64,000 nt of DNA from Clostridiales bacterium. Lineage in GTDB: Bacteria; Bacillota; Clostridia; Mahellales; Mahellaceae. A program made the position numbers and the translations under genes. Location of the stretch: assembly GCA_030156435.1 (NCBI GenBank), contig JASGMM010000001.1, positions 36,418 to 100,417 of the forward strand. Reading direction: 5' to 3'. Below are positions 27,676 through 36,259 of the stretch, in pieces. The notes below the pieces were generated by a model. It saw only the letters and a program-made list of their open reading frames with translations. It ran no database searches and had not been told where the DNA came from. Position 1 is the first letter of the stretch, and each line of letters starts with the position of its first letter.

Positions 27676-28857
27676 CTATTCCCTTATACCTAGATAGTTA
27701 TATAAATTGTCTACTTGACCGCTATCCGCTATCTTCTGCAAGTGATCGTAGACTTGTTTGATATCATAAACACCGACGTCACGGCCTCCCAGACCGTAGA
27801 TGTAATTTATAACCTTAACGCCGTCGGCTTTGCCGTACATAGCGCTGCGCACATCGACGAATATAGGTCCGCCTGCCGCTGAGAATCCCTCCGCTTTATC
27901 CATAACGGCCACTGCCTTGACATGCGATAATGCTTTGGCTATCTCATCAGCCGGGAAAGGCCTGAACAAGCGTATCTTCAACAAACCGGCCTTTATGCCC
28001 TGCTCGCGCAGCATATCCACTGTATCTTTGGCTGTACCAGCCGTAGAGTTGGCTATCACTATAGCTATATCGGCATCGTCGAGCTTATACTCCTCAAACA
28101 GGCCATACTGGCGCCCTGAAATCTTGGCGAATTCGTTTTGTACGTCGATCAACACTTGTTTCGCATTTTTTATAGCCTCAGCCTGTTGGCGCTTATGCTC
28201 GAAATAAAATGCCGGCAGATCGAACATACCCATGCTTACCGGGTGTTCTTTATCCAAAAGCGAATATTTGGGTTTATATTCACCTACGAAATTTTTAACC
28301 AGTTCATCTTCAAGCAGCATTATATTTTCCACCGAATGGCTGGTTATAAAGCCGTCATAGCATACCATAACCGGAAGCTGCACATCTGCATGCTCGGCTA
28401 CCCTTATAGCCATTATAAGGCTATCATAGGCCTCCTGATTGGTTTCATTATATATCTGTATCCATCCGGAATCCCTGGCACCCATAGCATCGCTGTGATC
28501 ATTGTGAATGTTTATGGGCGCGGACAATGCTCTGTTAACCGCTGTCATAACGATGGGTAAGCGCATGGATGCTGCTATGTAAAGCATCTCCCACATCAGA
28601 GCCAAACCCTGGGACGATGTAGCCGTCATGGTACGCGCTCCGGCAGCCTCGGCACCTATGCAGGCGCTCATGGCGCTGTGCTCGCTCTCTACAGCGACGA
28701 ATTCCGTATGAACCTGACCGTTAGCTACAAATTGGGAAAAGTATTGTGGTACCTCCGTAGACGGCGTTATAGGAAATGCCGCCACTACATCTGGATCTAT
28801 CTGTCTCATGGCAAAGGCTACTGCCTCATTGCCACTTAATCTTTCTCTTATGGCCAT
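27676..28857 (-). CDS. porA: Pyruvate/2-oxoacid:ferredoxin oxidoreductase alpha subunit
   Basis: 393 aa. Domain I begins with LSGNEAVAFAMRQIDPDVV and FPITPSTEV, the substrate-binding TPST region of PORs; domain II follows from residue about 260. YNETNQEAYDS and the GARTMTATSSQGL stretch are typical of pyruvate-specific enzymes, so pyruvate is the likely substrate. GAGGAG before ATG. Cytoplasmic heterotetramer with beta, gamma, delta encoded in the same operon. Confidence 0.94.
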   Translation of the reverse strand: MAIRERLSGNEAVAFAMRQIDPDVVAAFPITPSTEVPQYFSQFVANGQVHTEFVAVESEHSAMSACIGAEAAGARTMTATSSQGLALMWEMLYIAASMRLPIVMTAVNRALSAPINIHNDHSDAMGARDSGWIQIYNETNQEAYDSLIMAIRVAEHADVQLPVMVCYDGFITSHSVENIMLLEDELVKNFVGEYKPKYSLLDKEHPVSMGMFDLPAFYFEHKRQQAEAIKNAKQVLIDVQNEFAKISGRQYGLFEEYKLDDADIAIVIANSTAGTAKDTVDMLREQGIKAGLLKIRLFRPFPADEIAKALSHVKAVAVMDKAEGFSAAGGPIFVDVRSAMYGKADGVKVINYIYGLGGRDVGVYDIKQVYDHLQKIADSGQVDNLYNYLGIRE

Positions 28858-28876
28858 ATTGCAACTCCTCTCTATT

Positions 28877-29188
28877 TTAAGATATATCCTCTACAAAATC
28901 TATTGCATCGAACGGGCATACCTCCACACATACGCCGCAGCCCTTGCAGTGATCATAGTCATATTTGATTTTACCATCATCAGTTGGTATTATCGACGTA
29001 TCTGGACAAGTCGGCCAACACAAAAGACAACCGGTGCATTTATCCTCGATCAACACAGGGCGCATGGTACGCCAATCCCCAGTGGTGAAGGTTTCTGCAC
29101 CTCCTGCCCACGGTGCCACGCCTCCCGGCGTTATGTCGCGCCAGCTTATATCCTCATTAATTTCTTCTATTTTTTTTACTTCGTTCAT
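28877..29188 (-). CDS. porD: Pyruvate:ferredoxin oxidoreductase delta subunit (2x4Fe-4S)
   Basis: 103 aa. Two cluster motifs, CTGCLLCWPTCP and CKGCGVCVEVCP, follow a 45-residue N-terminal part ending in TGDWRTMRPV, typical of PorD. It passes electrons from the beta-subunit cluster to ferredoxin. Its ATG overlaps the porC stop (ATGA). Confidence 0.94.
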   Translation of the reverse strand: MNEVKKIEEINEDISWRDITPGGVAPWAGGAETFTTGDWRTMRPVLIEDKCTGCLLCWPTCPDTSIIPTDDGKIKYDYDHCKGCGVCVEVCPFDAIDFVEDIS

Positions 29189-29763
29189 GATATTCTTACC
29201 TCCTCCATCGCCCTCTTCAAAGCCCGCACATTGCCATCTATAACCTCGGGCTTGGTGGCGAATTTATGATGGAATGACTCTTCCATACTTTTTATAAACT
29301 GTTCCTTCTCGACTAAACCAGTCATAGCCATTATAGCTCCCAACATCGGAACGTTGGGAAAATACCTACCCAACTCTTCTTCGGATATCTTCTTGGCATC
29401 GACTGTACCCACTTTACCTTTGTAATCCTTTAGATAATGCCTTATTTCCTCGGGCGACTTAGGGGTATTTACGACTATACCACCTGTTTCTTTTAGACCG
29501 GCTGTAACATCCACCGATGCAAGAAGTGTTTCGTCCACTACTACCACATAATCGGGTTCATAGATATTGGAATGCACCCTTATAGGCTCATCGCTTATCC
29601 TGTTATAAGCTGTGAGCGGTGCGCCGGAACGTTCGGGACCATATTCGGGGAAGCCCTGAATATATTTACCGGTGTTGAAGAGCGCCTCGGCTAAAAGCAA
29701 CGAAGCCGTCTTTGCACCTTGGCCTCCACGGCCATGCCAACGGATCTCTATCATCTTTCCCAT
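29185..29763 (-). CDS. porC: Pyruvate:ferredoxin oxidoreductase gamma subunit
   Basis: 192 aa from the ATG at 29763, giving MGKMIEIRWHGRGGQGAKTA, the standard start of gamma subunits. WHGRGGQG and the QGFPEYGPERSGAP motif are diagnostic (CoA-binding side). A longer frame exists upstream but runs through a hairpin and lacks a good start. First gene of the operon. Confidence 0.93.
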   Translation of the reverse strand: MGKMIEIRWHGRGGQGAKTASLLLAEALFNTGKYIQGFPEYGPERSGAPLTAYNRISDEPIRVHSNIYEPDYVVVVDETLLASVDVTAGLKETGGIVVNTPKSPEEIRHYLKDYKGKVGTVDAKKISEEELGRYFPNVPMLGAIMAMTGLVEKEQFIKSMEESFHHKFATKPEVIDGNVRALKRAMEEVRIS

Positions 29764-29770
29764 ATGATGT

Positions 29771-29792
29771 CCTGGTTTGTAATTAAACCAGG
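29771..29792 (-). promoter_or_regulatory. Hairpin between ribosome site and porC start
   Basis: Perfect 8-bp stem CCTGGTTT / AAACCAGG with a 6-nt loop, ending 7 nt before the porC ATG. A strong GGGAGG (29799-29804) lies on its far side; folding would bring that site to about 13 nt from the ATG. It may tune translation. Confidence 0.45.
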
Positions 29793-29812
29793 TCCACACC
29801 TCCCTTATATAT

Positions 29813-29863
29813 TTATAAACTATTAGTTTTAACAACGCAATTTTTATAGGTCAAAGATCTCAT
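29813..29863 (-). CDS. Possible 16-codon leader peptide of the por operon
   Basis: MRSLTYKNCVVKTNSL, preceded by GGAG 11 nt upstream, within the roughly 130-nt untranslated leader between the por promoter and porC. No run of one amino acid and no terminator/antiterminator pair is clear, so attenuation is only a possibility; the frame may be fortuitous. Confidence 0.25.
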   Translation of the reverse strand: MRSLTYKNCVVKTNSL

Positions 29864-29899
29864 TTTAGCATCAGCTCCTATATAGCCTTAACCTTTCAT

Positions 29900-29929
29900 A
29901 TTATAGCAGCAGCGTACAAGTCATGTCAA
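29900..29929 (-). promoter_or_regulatory. Sigma-A promoter of porCDAB
   Basis: Minus strand TTGACA, 18 nt, TATAAT: both hexamers perfect. It sits directly behind the recQ stop, fitting strong expression of a central fermentation enzyme. Confidence 0.75.
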
Positions 29930-29952
29930 GGAAAGGCTAAAAGTCGCAAAAT

Positions 29953-31428
29953 TCAAAACTCAATGGCATCGCATCGATCGCATTTGCCGCATCTTGGAGA
30001 AATCGGTTTCTCTCCAAAGTAATTCAATATGTAATCCCTGCGGCAGGTATGGGCTTTGCAGTAACCCACCATGCTCTCCAACCGGTCCATATCGTATTGG
30101 CGCTGCCTGTTATAAACCGACATATCCACCGGCCAATATTCAAAGGATTTGCCTCTGTCAAGCAACCTATAGGCCCTTTGCCAAGTACCTTTAACCGGCA
30201 AGCGCTTTATGGCGCCGGCGCGTTCCAACGCCTCCAAAGCTACATTTACTGCCGAGGCGGATATATCGTCGGACAGTGACGCTGCTGTTTCTTTTATCCC
30301 TAGTGTCACAACATCAGCGTCTGAACGACAAAGCGAATTGTAGACGGCCCGTACAGCCTTTAGATTCGGATAATTATTATTTATCATAAATTCCTGTAAA
30401 TGTTTATCTGACGGCTTGTAGAGCAATATGCAGCATGCTGGCTGTCCATCCCGTCCCGCTCTGCCAGCTTCCTGATAATAGGCTTCCAAACTAGCCGGCA
30501 TATTATAGTGCAGCACAAAACCCACATCGGGCTTGTCCACCCCCATGCCGAAGGCATTGGTGGCCAATATGACAGGCAAACGTCCCTGCATGAAATCATC
30601 CTGTACGCGTATGCGCTGTTGGTCGCTTAGGCCGGCATGATAGGGGGCCGCAATAATGCCGGCGCGATTCAACCTTATAGCCATCATCTCGGCAGCCTTT
30701 CGCGTAGCGGTGTATATTATGCCCGGAAATCTAAGCTGACCTATCGTATCTAAAATAAAAGCCTCCCTTTGGCTTTCTGAAGATATGGCTTTTACTATAA
30801 AACGAAGATTGGGGCGCTCAAATCCCGTTACAAAACCTCTTGGATGCACTAGTTTCAACTGCCGTATGATATCATCCCTGACGTAGGGCGTAGCGGTGGC
30901 GGTAGTGGCTATAACCGGCGGCCGTCCGGCATATTCTATGGCCTGAGCCAGTCGCAGGTAATCCGGCCTAAAATCATGCCCCCACTGAGATATGCAATGC
31001 GCCTCGTCTACCGCAAACAATGATATATGTACTTCTTTTAAGCCATCTAAAAAACGCTGGCTGCGAAATCTTTCGGGCGCAACATATATCAACTTATACC
31101 GTCCTTTTTGCAGACGCCTCATACATTCCTGCTGTTGAGCCATCGTCAACGTACTGTTTATAAAAGCGGCCGGTATGCCGTTATACCTTAAAAAATCCAC
31201 CTGGTCTTTCATAAGCGCTATCAATGGCGATACTACTATGGCTGTACCGGGCAAAATCAACGCCGGCAATTGATAGCACAGCGATTTGCCGCTGCCGGTA
31301 GGCATCACCGCCAGTGTATCGTTGCCGCTTAATATGGAGCGTATAACAGCCTCCTGTTGACCGATAAACGCATCGTAACCGAAATATCGTTTGAGGTAAA
31401 TTAAGAGGTTATCGGTTTCAACGGCCAT
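29953..31428 (-). CDS. recQ: RecQ-family ATP-dependent DNA helicase
   Basis: 491 aa. Helicase motifs: MPTGSGKS (43-49), DEAHC near 139, TATATPYVRDDI, and QEAGRAGRDG (motif VI). A zinc subdomain ends the protein (CRRDYIL...C..CDRC), but the winged helix is short and no HRDC domain follows, so it is the small RecQ form common in Firmicutes. It unwinds recombination and replication intermediates. Starts inside the yjbQ end (11-nt overlap). Confidence 0.92.
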   Translation of the reverse strand: MAVETDNLLIYLKRYFGYDAFIGQQEAVIRSILSGNDTLAVMPTGSGKSLCYQLPALILPGTAIVVSPLIALMKDQVDFLRYNGIPAAFINSTLTMAQQQECMRRLQKGRYKLIYVAPERFRSQRFLDGLKEVHISLFAVDEAHCISQWGHDFRPDYLRLAQAIEYAGRPPVIATTATATPYVRDDIIRQLKLVHPRGFVTGFERPNLRFIVKAISSESQREAFILDTIGQLRFPGIIYTATRKAAEMMAIRLNRAGIIAAPYHAGLSDQQRIRVQDDFMQGRLPVILATNAFGMGVDKPDVGFVLHYNMPASLEAYYQEAGRAGRDGQPACCILLYKPSDKHLQEFMINNNYPNLKAVRAVYNSLCRSDADVVTLGIKETAASLSDDISASAVNVALEALERAGAIKRLPVKGTWQRAYRLLDRGKSFEYWPVDMSVYNRQRQYDMDRLESMVGYCKAHTCRRDYILNYFGEKPISPRCGKCDRCDAIEF

Positions 31429-31822
31429 GAATCACCGTCACCAACACCTGCCTCGGGCGCGGGCCGTCGAATTCGCAGAAATAAACGGCTTGCCAGCGAC
31501 CCAGCTTAAGCTTGCCGTTAACAATCGGCACTATTTGGGAACAGCCGAAGAAACTTGATTTTATGTGTGCATCGGAATTGCCTTCAACATGAGCATAATG
31601 TCCATATCTAGGCACAGCTTTATTAAGGTATTCAGCCACATCGGCCATCACGTCCGGATCGGCATTCTCATTGATAGTAACGCCGGCCGTAGTATGCGGT
31701 ACATATATCATGCATATGCCATCAGTTATATCGGAACGGTCTACCAGAGTCTGGATCTCGTTTGTAATATCGATAAATTGCTGCCGTTGCGTAGTAACAA
31801 CATCCAACTTCTCCATAAACAT
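31418..31822 (-). CDS. YjbQ family protein (UPF0047)
   Basis: 134 aa, complete. Family hallmarks are YVPHTTAGVTINENADPDV and the C-terminal H-G-N/Q-rich metal region HVEGNSDAHIKSS. Members show weak thiamine-phosphate synthase activity in vitro; the true role is unclear. GGAGGGG lies 5 nt before the first ATG and 11 nt before a second ATG two codons on. Overlaps recQ, so the two are co-translated. Confidence 0.88.
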   Translation of the reverse strand: MFMEKLDVVTTQRQQFIDITNEIQTLVDRSDITDGICMIYVPHTTAGVTINENADPDVMADVAEYLNKAVPRYGHYAHVEGNSDAHIKSSFFGCSQIVPIVNGKLKLGRWQAVYFCEFDGPRPRQVLVTVIHGR

Positions 31823-31897
31823 ATTTTCCCCTCCAAATGATAAGCTCTCGTCTACAAGCTTATTATACCCTCCAATACATTTTATTGCAAACAGCAG

Positions 31898-31939
31898 TTA
31901 TACAAAGAGCTGACGAATATTCGTCAGCCCTTTGTATAA
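31898..31939 (-). terminator. Terminator at the end of the mannoside operon
   Basis: Near-perfect 21-bp hairpin: TTATACAAAG-GCTGACGAAT / ATTCGTCAGC-CTTTGTATAA with one mismatch. It lies just beyond the tautomerase stop. A long U tract is not present but the stem is very strong; it may work in both directions. Confidence 0.7.
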
Positions 31940-31948
31940 TAAAAAGTA

Positions 31949-32137
31949 TTACTTATGGGTCTCAGACAGTAACTTGCCACCTGCACCTATGTTATCCATA
32001 CTGTTCTCGCGTATGATCACGCTGAAGGCCTGCTCGGGTATGCCCAGTACCTCGTGAGCCGTCTGGGTCAGCTTGGCCACCAATTCAGCCTTTTTCTCTT
32101 TGTTCATCTGAGGGCCATCGAATTGGATAAACGGCAT
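31949..32137 (-). CDS. 4-oxalocrotonate tautomerase family protein
   Basis: 62 aa, starting MPFIQFDGPQM, so the catalytic N-terminal proline is present after removal of Met. AAAGGAG precedes the ATG at 32137; an upstream extension would bury Pro1 and is unlikely. Tautomerases of this size form hexamers and act on enol/keto acids. Last gene of the long mannoside/uronate operon, where a keto-acid intermediate could be its substrate. Confidence 0.85.
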   Translation of the reverse strand: MPFIQFDGPQMNKEKKAELVAKLTQTAHEVLGIPEQAFSVIIRENSMDNIGAGGKLLSETHK

Positions 32138-32207
32138 ATGTATCATCTCCTTTCGTTTATTCCCGCCGAAGTTTATTATAACACCATAATTGCGGTATTT
32201 CACTCAT

Positions 32208-32849
32208 TCATATAAGCTCTTCCTCCAGCATAGCGCACAATGTGTGGTATACCGGCATATGAAACTCCTGCACATCCGGCGTATCATTCGCAGGCACTTT
32301 TATGGTTATGTCGCATATACCGTCCATTTTACCGCCGCTTCTACCGGTAAAACCCACAGTATCCATTCCCACTGACTTAGCTACATATAACGCATCTATC
32401 ACATTGGCGGAGTTGCCCGATGTACTTATGCCTATCAGCACGTCATATTTATTGCCCAGAGCATAAACCTGCTGTGCAAAGACTAATGAAGCGTCCACAT
32501 CGTTGGCAAAAGCGGTAAAAAACGCATCCTGTCCAACCAGCGCTATGGCCGGCAGAGCTCCTTGAAGTTTGGAGGCTATATAACGCCCCCTTTCTCCTCC
32601 GGCATCCTCTATAGAACGCTTTACATCATCGGGCAGAGGGCGGCTTTTTAGGAAACCTTTCATCAATTCTCCCACTATATGTTGAGCATCGGCCGCACTG
32701 CCGCCATTGCCGCATACCAGAATCTTACCGCCGCTCGCCAAATCCGCGGCTATGAGTTCAAAAGCCCTTTCTATATCACCCCTGCACGCATTCAGCGATG
32801 GGTAACGTTCTACGAGGCGGTCCAGATGCTTTTTGGTACTCTCCTTCAT
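32208..32849 (-). CDS. SIS-domain phosphosugar isomerase (GmhA/DiaA-like)
   Basis: 213 aa. The phosphosugar site VCGNGGSAADAQHIVGEL is near residue 50, and GISTSGNSANVIDAL near 125, both characteristic of sedoheptulose-7-phosphate isomerases and their DiaA relatives. GGAGGGAG is 8 nt before the chosen ATG; a longer frame exists. It overlaps the ROK-kinase stop by 4 nt, so kinase and isomerase are coupled, suggesting isomerisation of the hexose phosphate that the kinase makes. Heptose synthesis is less likely as no other heptose gene is present. Confidence 0.85.
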   Translation of the reverse strand: MKESTKKHLDRLVERYPSLNACRGDIERAFELIAADLASGGKILVCGNGGSAADAQHIVGELMKGFLKSRPLPDDVKRSIEDAGGERGRYIASKLQGALPAIALVGQDAFFTAFANDVDASLVFAQQVYALGNKYDVLIGISTSGNSANVIDALYVAKSVGMDTVGFTGRSGGKMDGICDITIKVPANDTPDVQEFHMPVYHTLCAMLEEELI

Positions 32850-33811
32850 ACTACATTCTCCCTCCAATTTTCTATAGCTATCGACAGGCTGGCATAATCC
32901 CCTATGGCCTCACCCAAGCCAGGCGTCATTATGCTGCAGCGCCGAGCCGCTATAGGCAACGCTTCTTCCTCTATTACTTTTTCGGCCTCGGGCTGCAGTA
33001 TATCGCGGCAGCGGGCAAATATGCTGCCTATGATAATCCTCTCGGGATTTAATATATCTATTATAATAGACAGTCCATATCCGAGATACTTACCTGATAT
33101 TTTCAGTATCTCTGTTGCTAAAGGATCGCCAACAGCAGCCGCCTTACCGACATCCTCCGCAGTTATACTATCCGCCTGTTCAACCGTGGGGCAAAACGCC
33201 ACGGTCTTGCCATTTTTAATGCTATCTTTTATCATTTGAGCGGCTAATTTCGCTATGCCGCCGCCGCTGCAAAAACCCTCGAAAGAGCCTGCTTTGCCAT
33301 AGCCGACGGGGCCATCCGGCGCTAACCTTATATGGCCTACCTCGCCTGCCGTATCGGTGATACCGCTGTACAAGCGACCATCGAGTATCAGCCCTGCTCC
33401 CATACCCGTACCAAAAGTCAAAAATACCATGTTATCGCATCCCACTCCGGCACCGAAGCGGTGTTCCGCCAAAACACACGCATTGGCATCGTTTTGCAGA
33501 TAAGCTGGTATGCCGAAACGCTGGCTCATTATATCGACAATGTGCACATTATCCCATCCTGGCAGATTAGGCGGCGACATGACAATGCCTCTGCGGCTGT
33601 CCAGCGGACCTCCGCAGCTTATGCCTATAGCGACCACTTCTGGTCCCATGAGCTGTTGCGCCATTGCCGTCAGTTTGTCCAACATTTGTTCCGGCCCTTT
33701 ATCGGCTTCTGATGGCAATTTGAGTTTTTTTAATATGCGCCCATCAGATGTTCCAAGTATGGCTGCGAGTTTGGTGCCTCCTATATCCAATCCTATGAAA
33801 TATCTTTCCAT
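32846..33811 (-). CDS. ROK-family sugar kinase
   Basis: 321 aa. Phosphate-binding GLDIGGTKLAAIL at the start, LTFGTGMGAGLILDG (phosphate 2/adenosine region) and GEVGHIRL are present. The zinc motif CGCGxxGCxE of many ROK proteins is replaced by GYGKAGSFEGFCSG, so it is not a classical zinc glucokinase. No DNA-binding domain, so it is a kinase not a repressor; mannose, glucose or fructose are plausible given the mannosidases upstream. Starts 5 nt before the alpha-mannosidase end codon region. Confidence 0.88.
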   Translation of the reverse strand: MERYFIGLDIGGTKLAAILGTSDGRILKKLKLPSEADKGPEQMLDKLTAMAQQLMGPEVVAIGISCGGPLDSRRGIVMSPPNLPGWDNVHIVDIMSQRFGIPAYLQNDANACVLAEHRFGAGVGCDNMVFLTFGTGMGAGLILDGRLYSGITDTAGEVGHIRLAPDGPVGYGKAGSFEGFCSGGGIAKLAAQMIKDSIKNGKTVAFCPTVEQADSITAEDVGKAAAVGDPLATEILKISGKYLGYGLSIIIDILNPERIIIGSIFARCRDILQPEAEKVIEEEALPIAARRCSIMTPGLGEAIGDYASLSIAIENWRENVV

Positions 33812-33815
33812 CCCA

Positions 33816-36242
33816 TTATAGCTCCAGCATGTCGCTTTCGATTATTTTTTCATCGCTGTTTAGCGGTATCTTAAAGGTCTTAATCTCGCATGCTCCAAAG
33901 TGCGCTGTCCATTCCCTGTCAAATGCCGGCAGCTTCATCACAGCATCGGTCTCTTTCCCGGCCGTTTCGTAACACCGCACTGTTATAGCGTCCCTATCCT
34001 CGCCCAACTTCATCACCGTAGCCTCTATATTTTCAGCATCTATGGATATAAAGCCCTGCACCCCAGGCTGCGTGCCTTTATGCCATGTGTCAACCACCCA
34101 TGGTATAGGAACATTTAATTCATGGGCATATTTTACTGTCTGGCTTTGCTGCCAATTGTCTCTATGCGGGTACAGTATATAGCGGAATTCATAGACGCCT
34201 TGATCGGTGTATTCATATTCTTCCTCAGGATTCGGTTTGTGCGGGTCATGTTGGGCATATACGGGGCTTCTGAGCACCGTTATCCTCATATCATTGCCCT
34301 CTATGTCATAGCTGTAGAGGCTGTCGGTCGCTATAGCCAATCCATAGTCTTGCTGGCTGTCTGTTACATCTATCCATTGCTGCCCCGGTTCTTCTTCACC
34401 ATCTGCAGGGCGTTGTATATAACCGTAAGGTATCTCATACGTGGCCTGCGGTTCTTCAACGTTAACCGGAAAGCTAATTTTAAGCATCTTGTGTTTTTCA
34501 TGCCAGTCCACTTTGACCCTGCACTCGATATAATCCAGGTCAGCATACATTATGAAATCCTGTGTCAATATAGAATCGCCATATCGGTTTTTAACGCGCA
34601 ATCTTGAGTGCACCGGTCCTTGTTCTATCACCTTTATTTCAGCATCGGCAAAGCGGCCTATCTCATCTTTAAACCTGAACACGCCATGCGACCATGTATC
34701 GCTGGGATCGTATATCACAACCGGTATAGCTGCGGGTCCGGCAAATACCTCTTTGTCATTTATTTTATCGTACAGGCGTTTTATCCATCCTGTGCCAGCG
34801 TCTATTTCTATACGATAGTATCGGTTTTCAATGTTGTCCTTGGTTATAGCCACCGGTTCCGAGTCCTGAGCTTCTTTGCCTAAAAATACCCTGTAAAGCT
34901 TATATCCCATAGGCGGCAGCTTATCTGTAAAGGTTATGCGCAATCTCCCATTCCCTACGGTGGCGGATGTTTTAATAAATTGCAATGGTATGTCTTTGCC
35001 ATCGGCATCGGTTATAACTGCTTTGGGTATGTCATCCTCAAATTTTGTCCCTTGCATCTCGAATTCTATAGGAGCATGTCTTTCCCATGAAAGCGGATTA
35101 AAAGCTATGAGAGGTATGCCTTCTCCTTCGGTATTTATATGCCTTATAATGGAATTTACAGCATAATTCAGGCTTTCATCGGCCAGTTTGAGCGATTCTC
35201 CGAAGAAATCCCTCGCATCTTCGTAAGCTTCTTTTATGGATGATCCAGCCATAATATCGTGAAACTGATTGAACAGCACATTGTGCCATGCTTCTGTTAA
35301 TTCCCGCTGCGGATACGGCATATTAAACATGATATGAGCTATAAGGCTGAATTTTTCAGCGGTCGTCAATAGTTGCTCGCATCTTCTGTTCATGGCTTTA
35401 ACCCATGCGTTTACAGAATAGCATCCGCTGGCATGATGTTGCAGGTCGTCGATTACCGTCGGCAACGTCGGATCGTAGGCTCTGATGGTTTCAAAGTATT
35501 GATCGGGCGAGCTGAACGCAACACGAGGCATATTCGGATCGGCGGCCATCCGCTTTATCAAGGCTATATTCTCTTTTGTAGGTCCGCCTCCGTGATTGCC
35601 CACGCCGTAAAACTCCATCATATCGTTTACGCCCTCGGGAGCCATATCGGCTATCCTCTTAGCCATTTCCTCCATATGGGTACTGCCTACGTTATAGGAA
35701 AACGGTATGCGATATGTAAGGACACGGCTGCCATCGGCGCTCTGCCACCAAAATACATCCGGTAACCCGGGTTTCTCATGAGGGCCCGGGCGCATAAAGA
35801 CATAGTTATCCATGCCGCTCTTTTTCAATATCTGTGGCAGCATAGCGTTATGACCGAATGAATCCACATTATAACCTGTCCTGGCCATAACGCCCAGCTT
35901 TTCTTTGAAATACCGCTGGGCATACAGCGCCTGGCGTACAAATGATTCTCCTGAGGGTATATTGCAGTCGGGCTGCATCCACCATCCGCCCACTACCTGC
36001 CAGCGTCCTTCTTTCACCCTATGCTTTATTTCTTCAAACATATCGGGATCGGCCTGCTCTATCCATTTGTATACAGCCGCTTGAGCGCATGTGAATATAA
36101 AATCCGGTGTCTCGTTCATGCGGTCCAAAGCGGAACGGAATGTCGACCACGTCGCCTGAAATCCCTCCTGCCATCGCCATAACCACACAGGGTCTATATG
36201 GGCATTGCCTATCATATGTACCGTTATATCTCTGTGTTCCAT
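33816..36242 (-). CDS. GH38 alpha-mannosidase
   Basis: 808 aa, cytoplasmic. Zinc ligands H and D in NAHIDPVWLWRW, the nucleophile Asp in TGYNVDSFGHNA and a zinc His pair in NQFHDIMAG identify GH38. The ATG at 36242 follows TTGGAGG; the in-frame TTG belongs to that site. It would release mannose from alpha-mannosides imported by the operon's transporter, next to the beta-mannosidase. Confidence 0.93.
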   Translation of the reverse strand: MEHRDITVHMIGNAHIDPVWLWRWQEGFQATWSTFRSALDRMNETPDFIFTCAQAAVYKWIEQADPDMFEEIKHRVKEGRWQVVGGWWMQPDCNIPSGESFVRQALYAQRYFKEKLGVMARTGYNVDSFGHNAMLPQILKKSGMDNYVFMRPGPHEKPGLPDVFWWQSADGSRVLTYRIPFSYNVGSTHMEEMAKRIADMAPEGVNDMMEFYGVGNHGGGPTKENIALIKRMAADPNMPRVAFSSPDQYFETIRAYDPTLPTVIDDLQHHASGCYSVNAWVKAMNRRCEQLLTTAEKFSLIAHIMFNMPYPQRELTEAWHNVLFNQFHDIMAGSSIKEAYEDARDFFGESLKLADESLNYAVNSIIRHINTEGEGIPLIAFNPLSWERHAPIEFEMQGTKFEDDIPKAVITDADGKDIPLQFIKTSATVGNGRLRITFTDKLPPMGYKLYRVFLGKEAQDSEPVAITKDNIENRYYRIEIDAGTGWIKRLYDKINDKEVFAGPAAIPVVIYDPSDTWSHGVFRFKDEIGRFADAEIKVIEQGPVHSRLRVKNRYGDSILTQDFIMYADLDYIECRVKVDWHEKHKMLKISFPVNVEEPQATYEIPYGYIQRPADGEEEPGQQWIDVTDSQQDYGLAIATDSLYSYDIEGNDMRITVLRSPVYAQHDPHKPNPEEEYEYTDQGVYEFRYILYPHRDNWQQSQTVKYAHELNVPIPWVVDTWHKGTQPGVQGFISIDAENIEATVMKLGEDRDAITVRCYETAGKETDAVMKLPAFDREWTAHFGACEIKTFKIPLNSDEKIIESDMLEL

Positions 36243-36259
36243 AGTTACCTCCAAAATTT

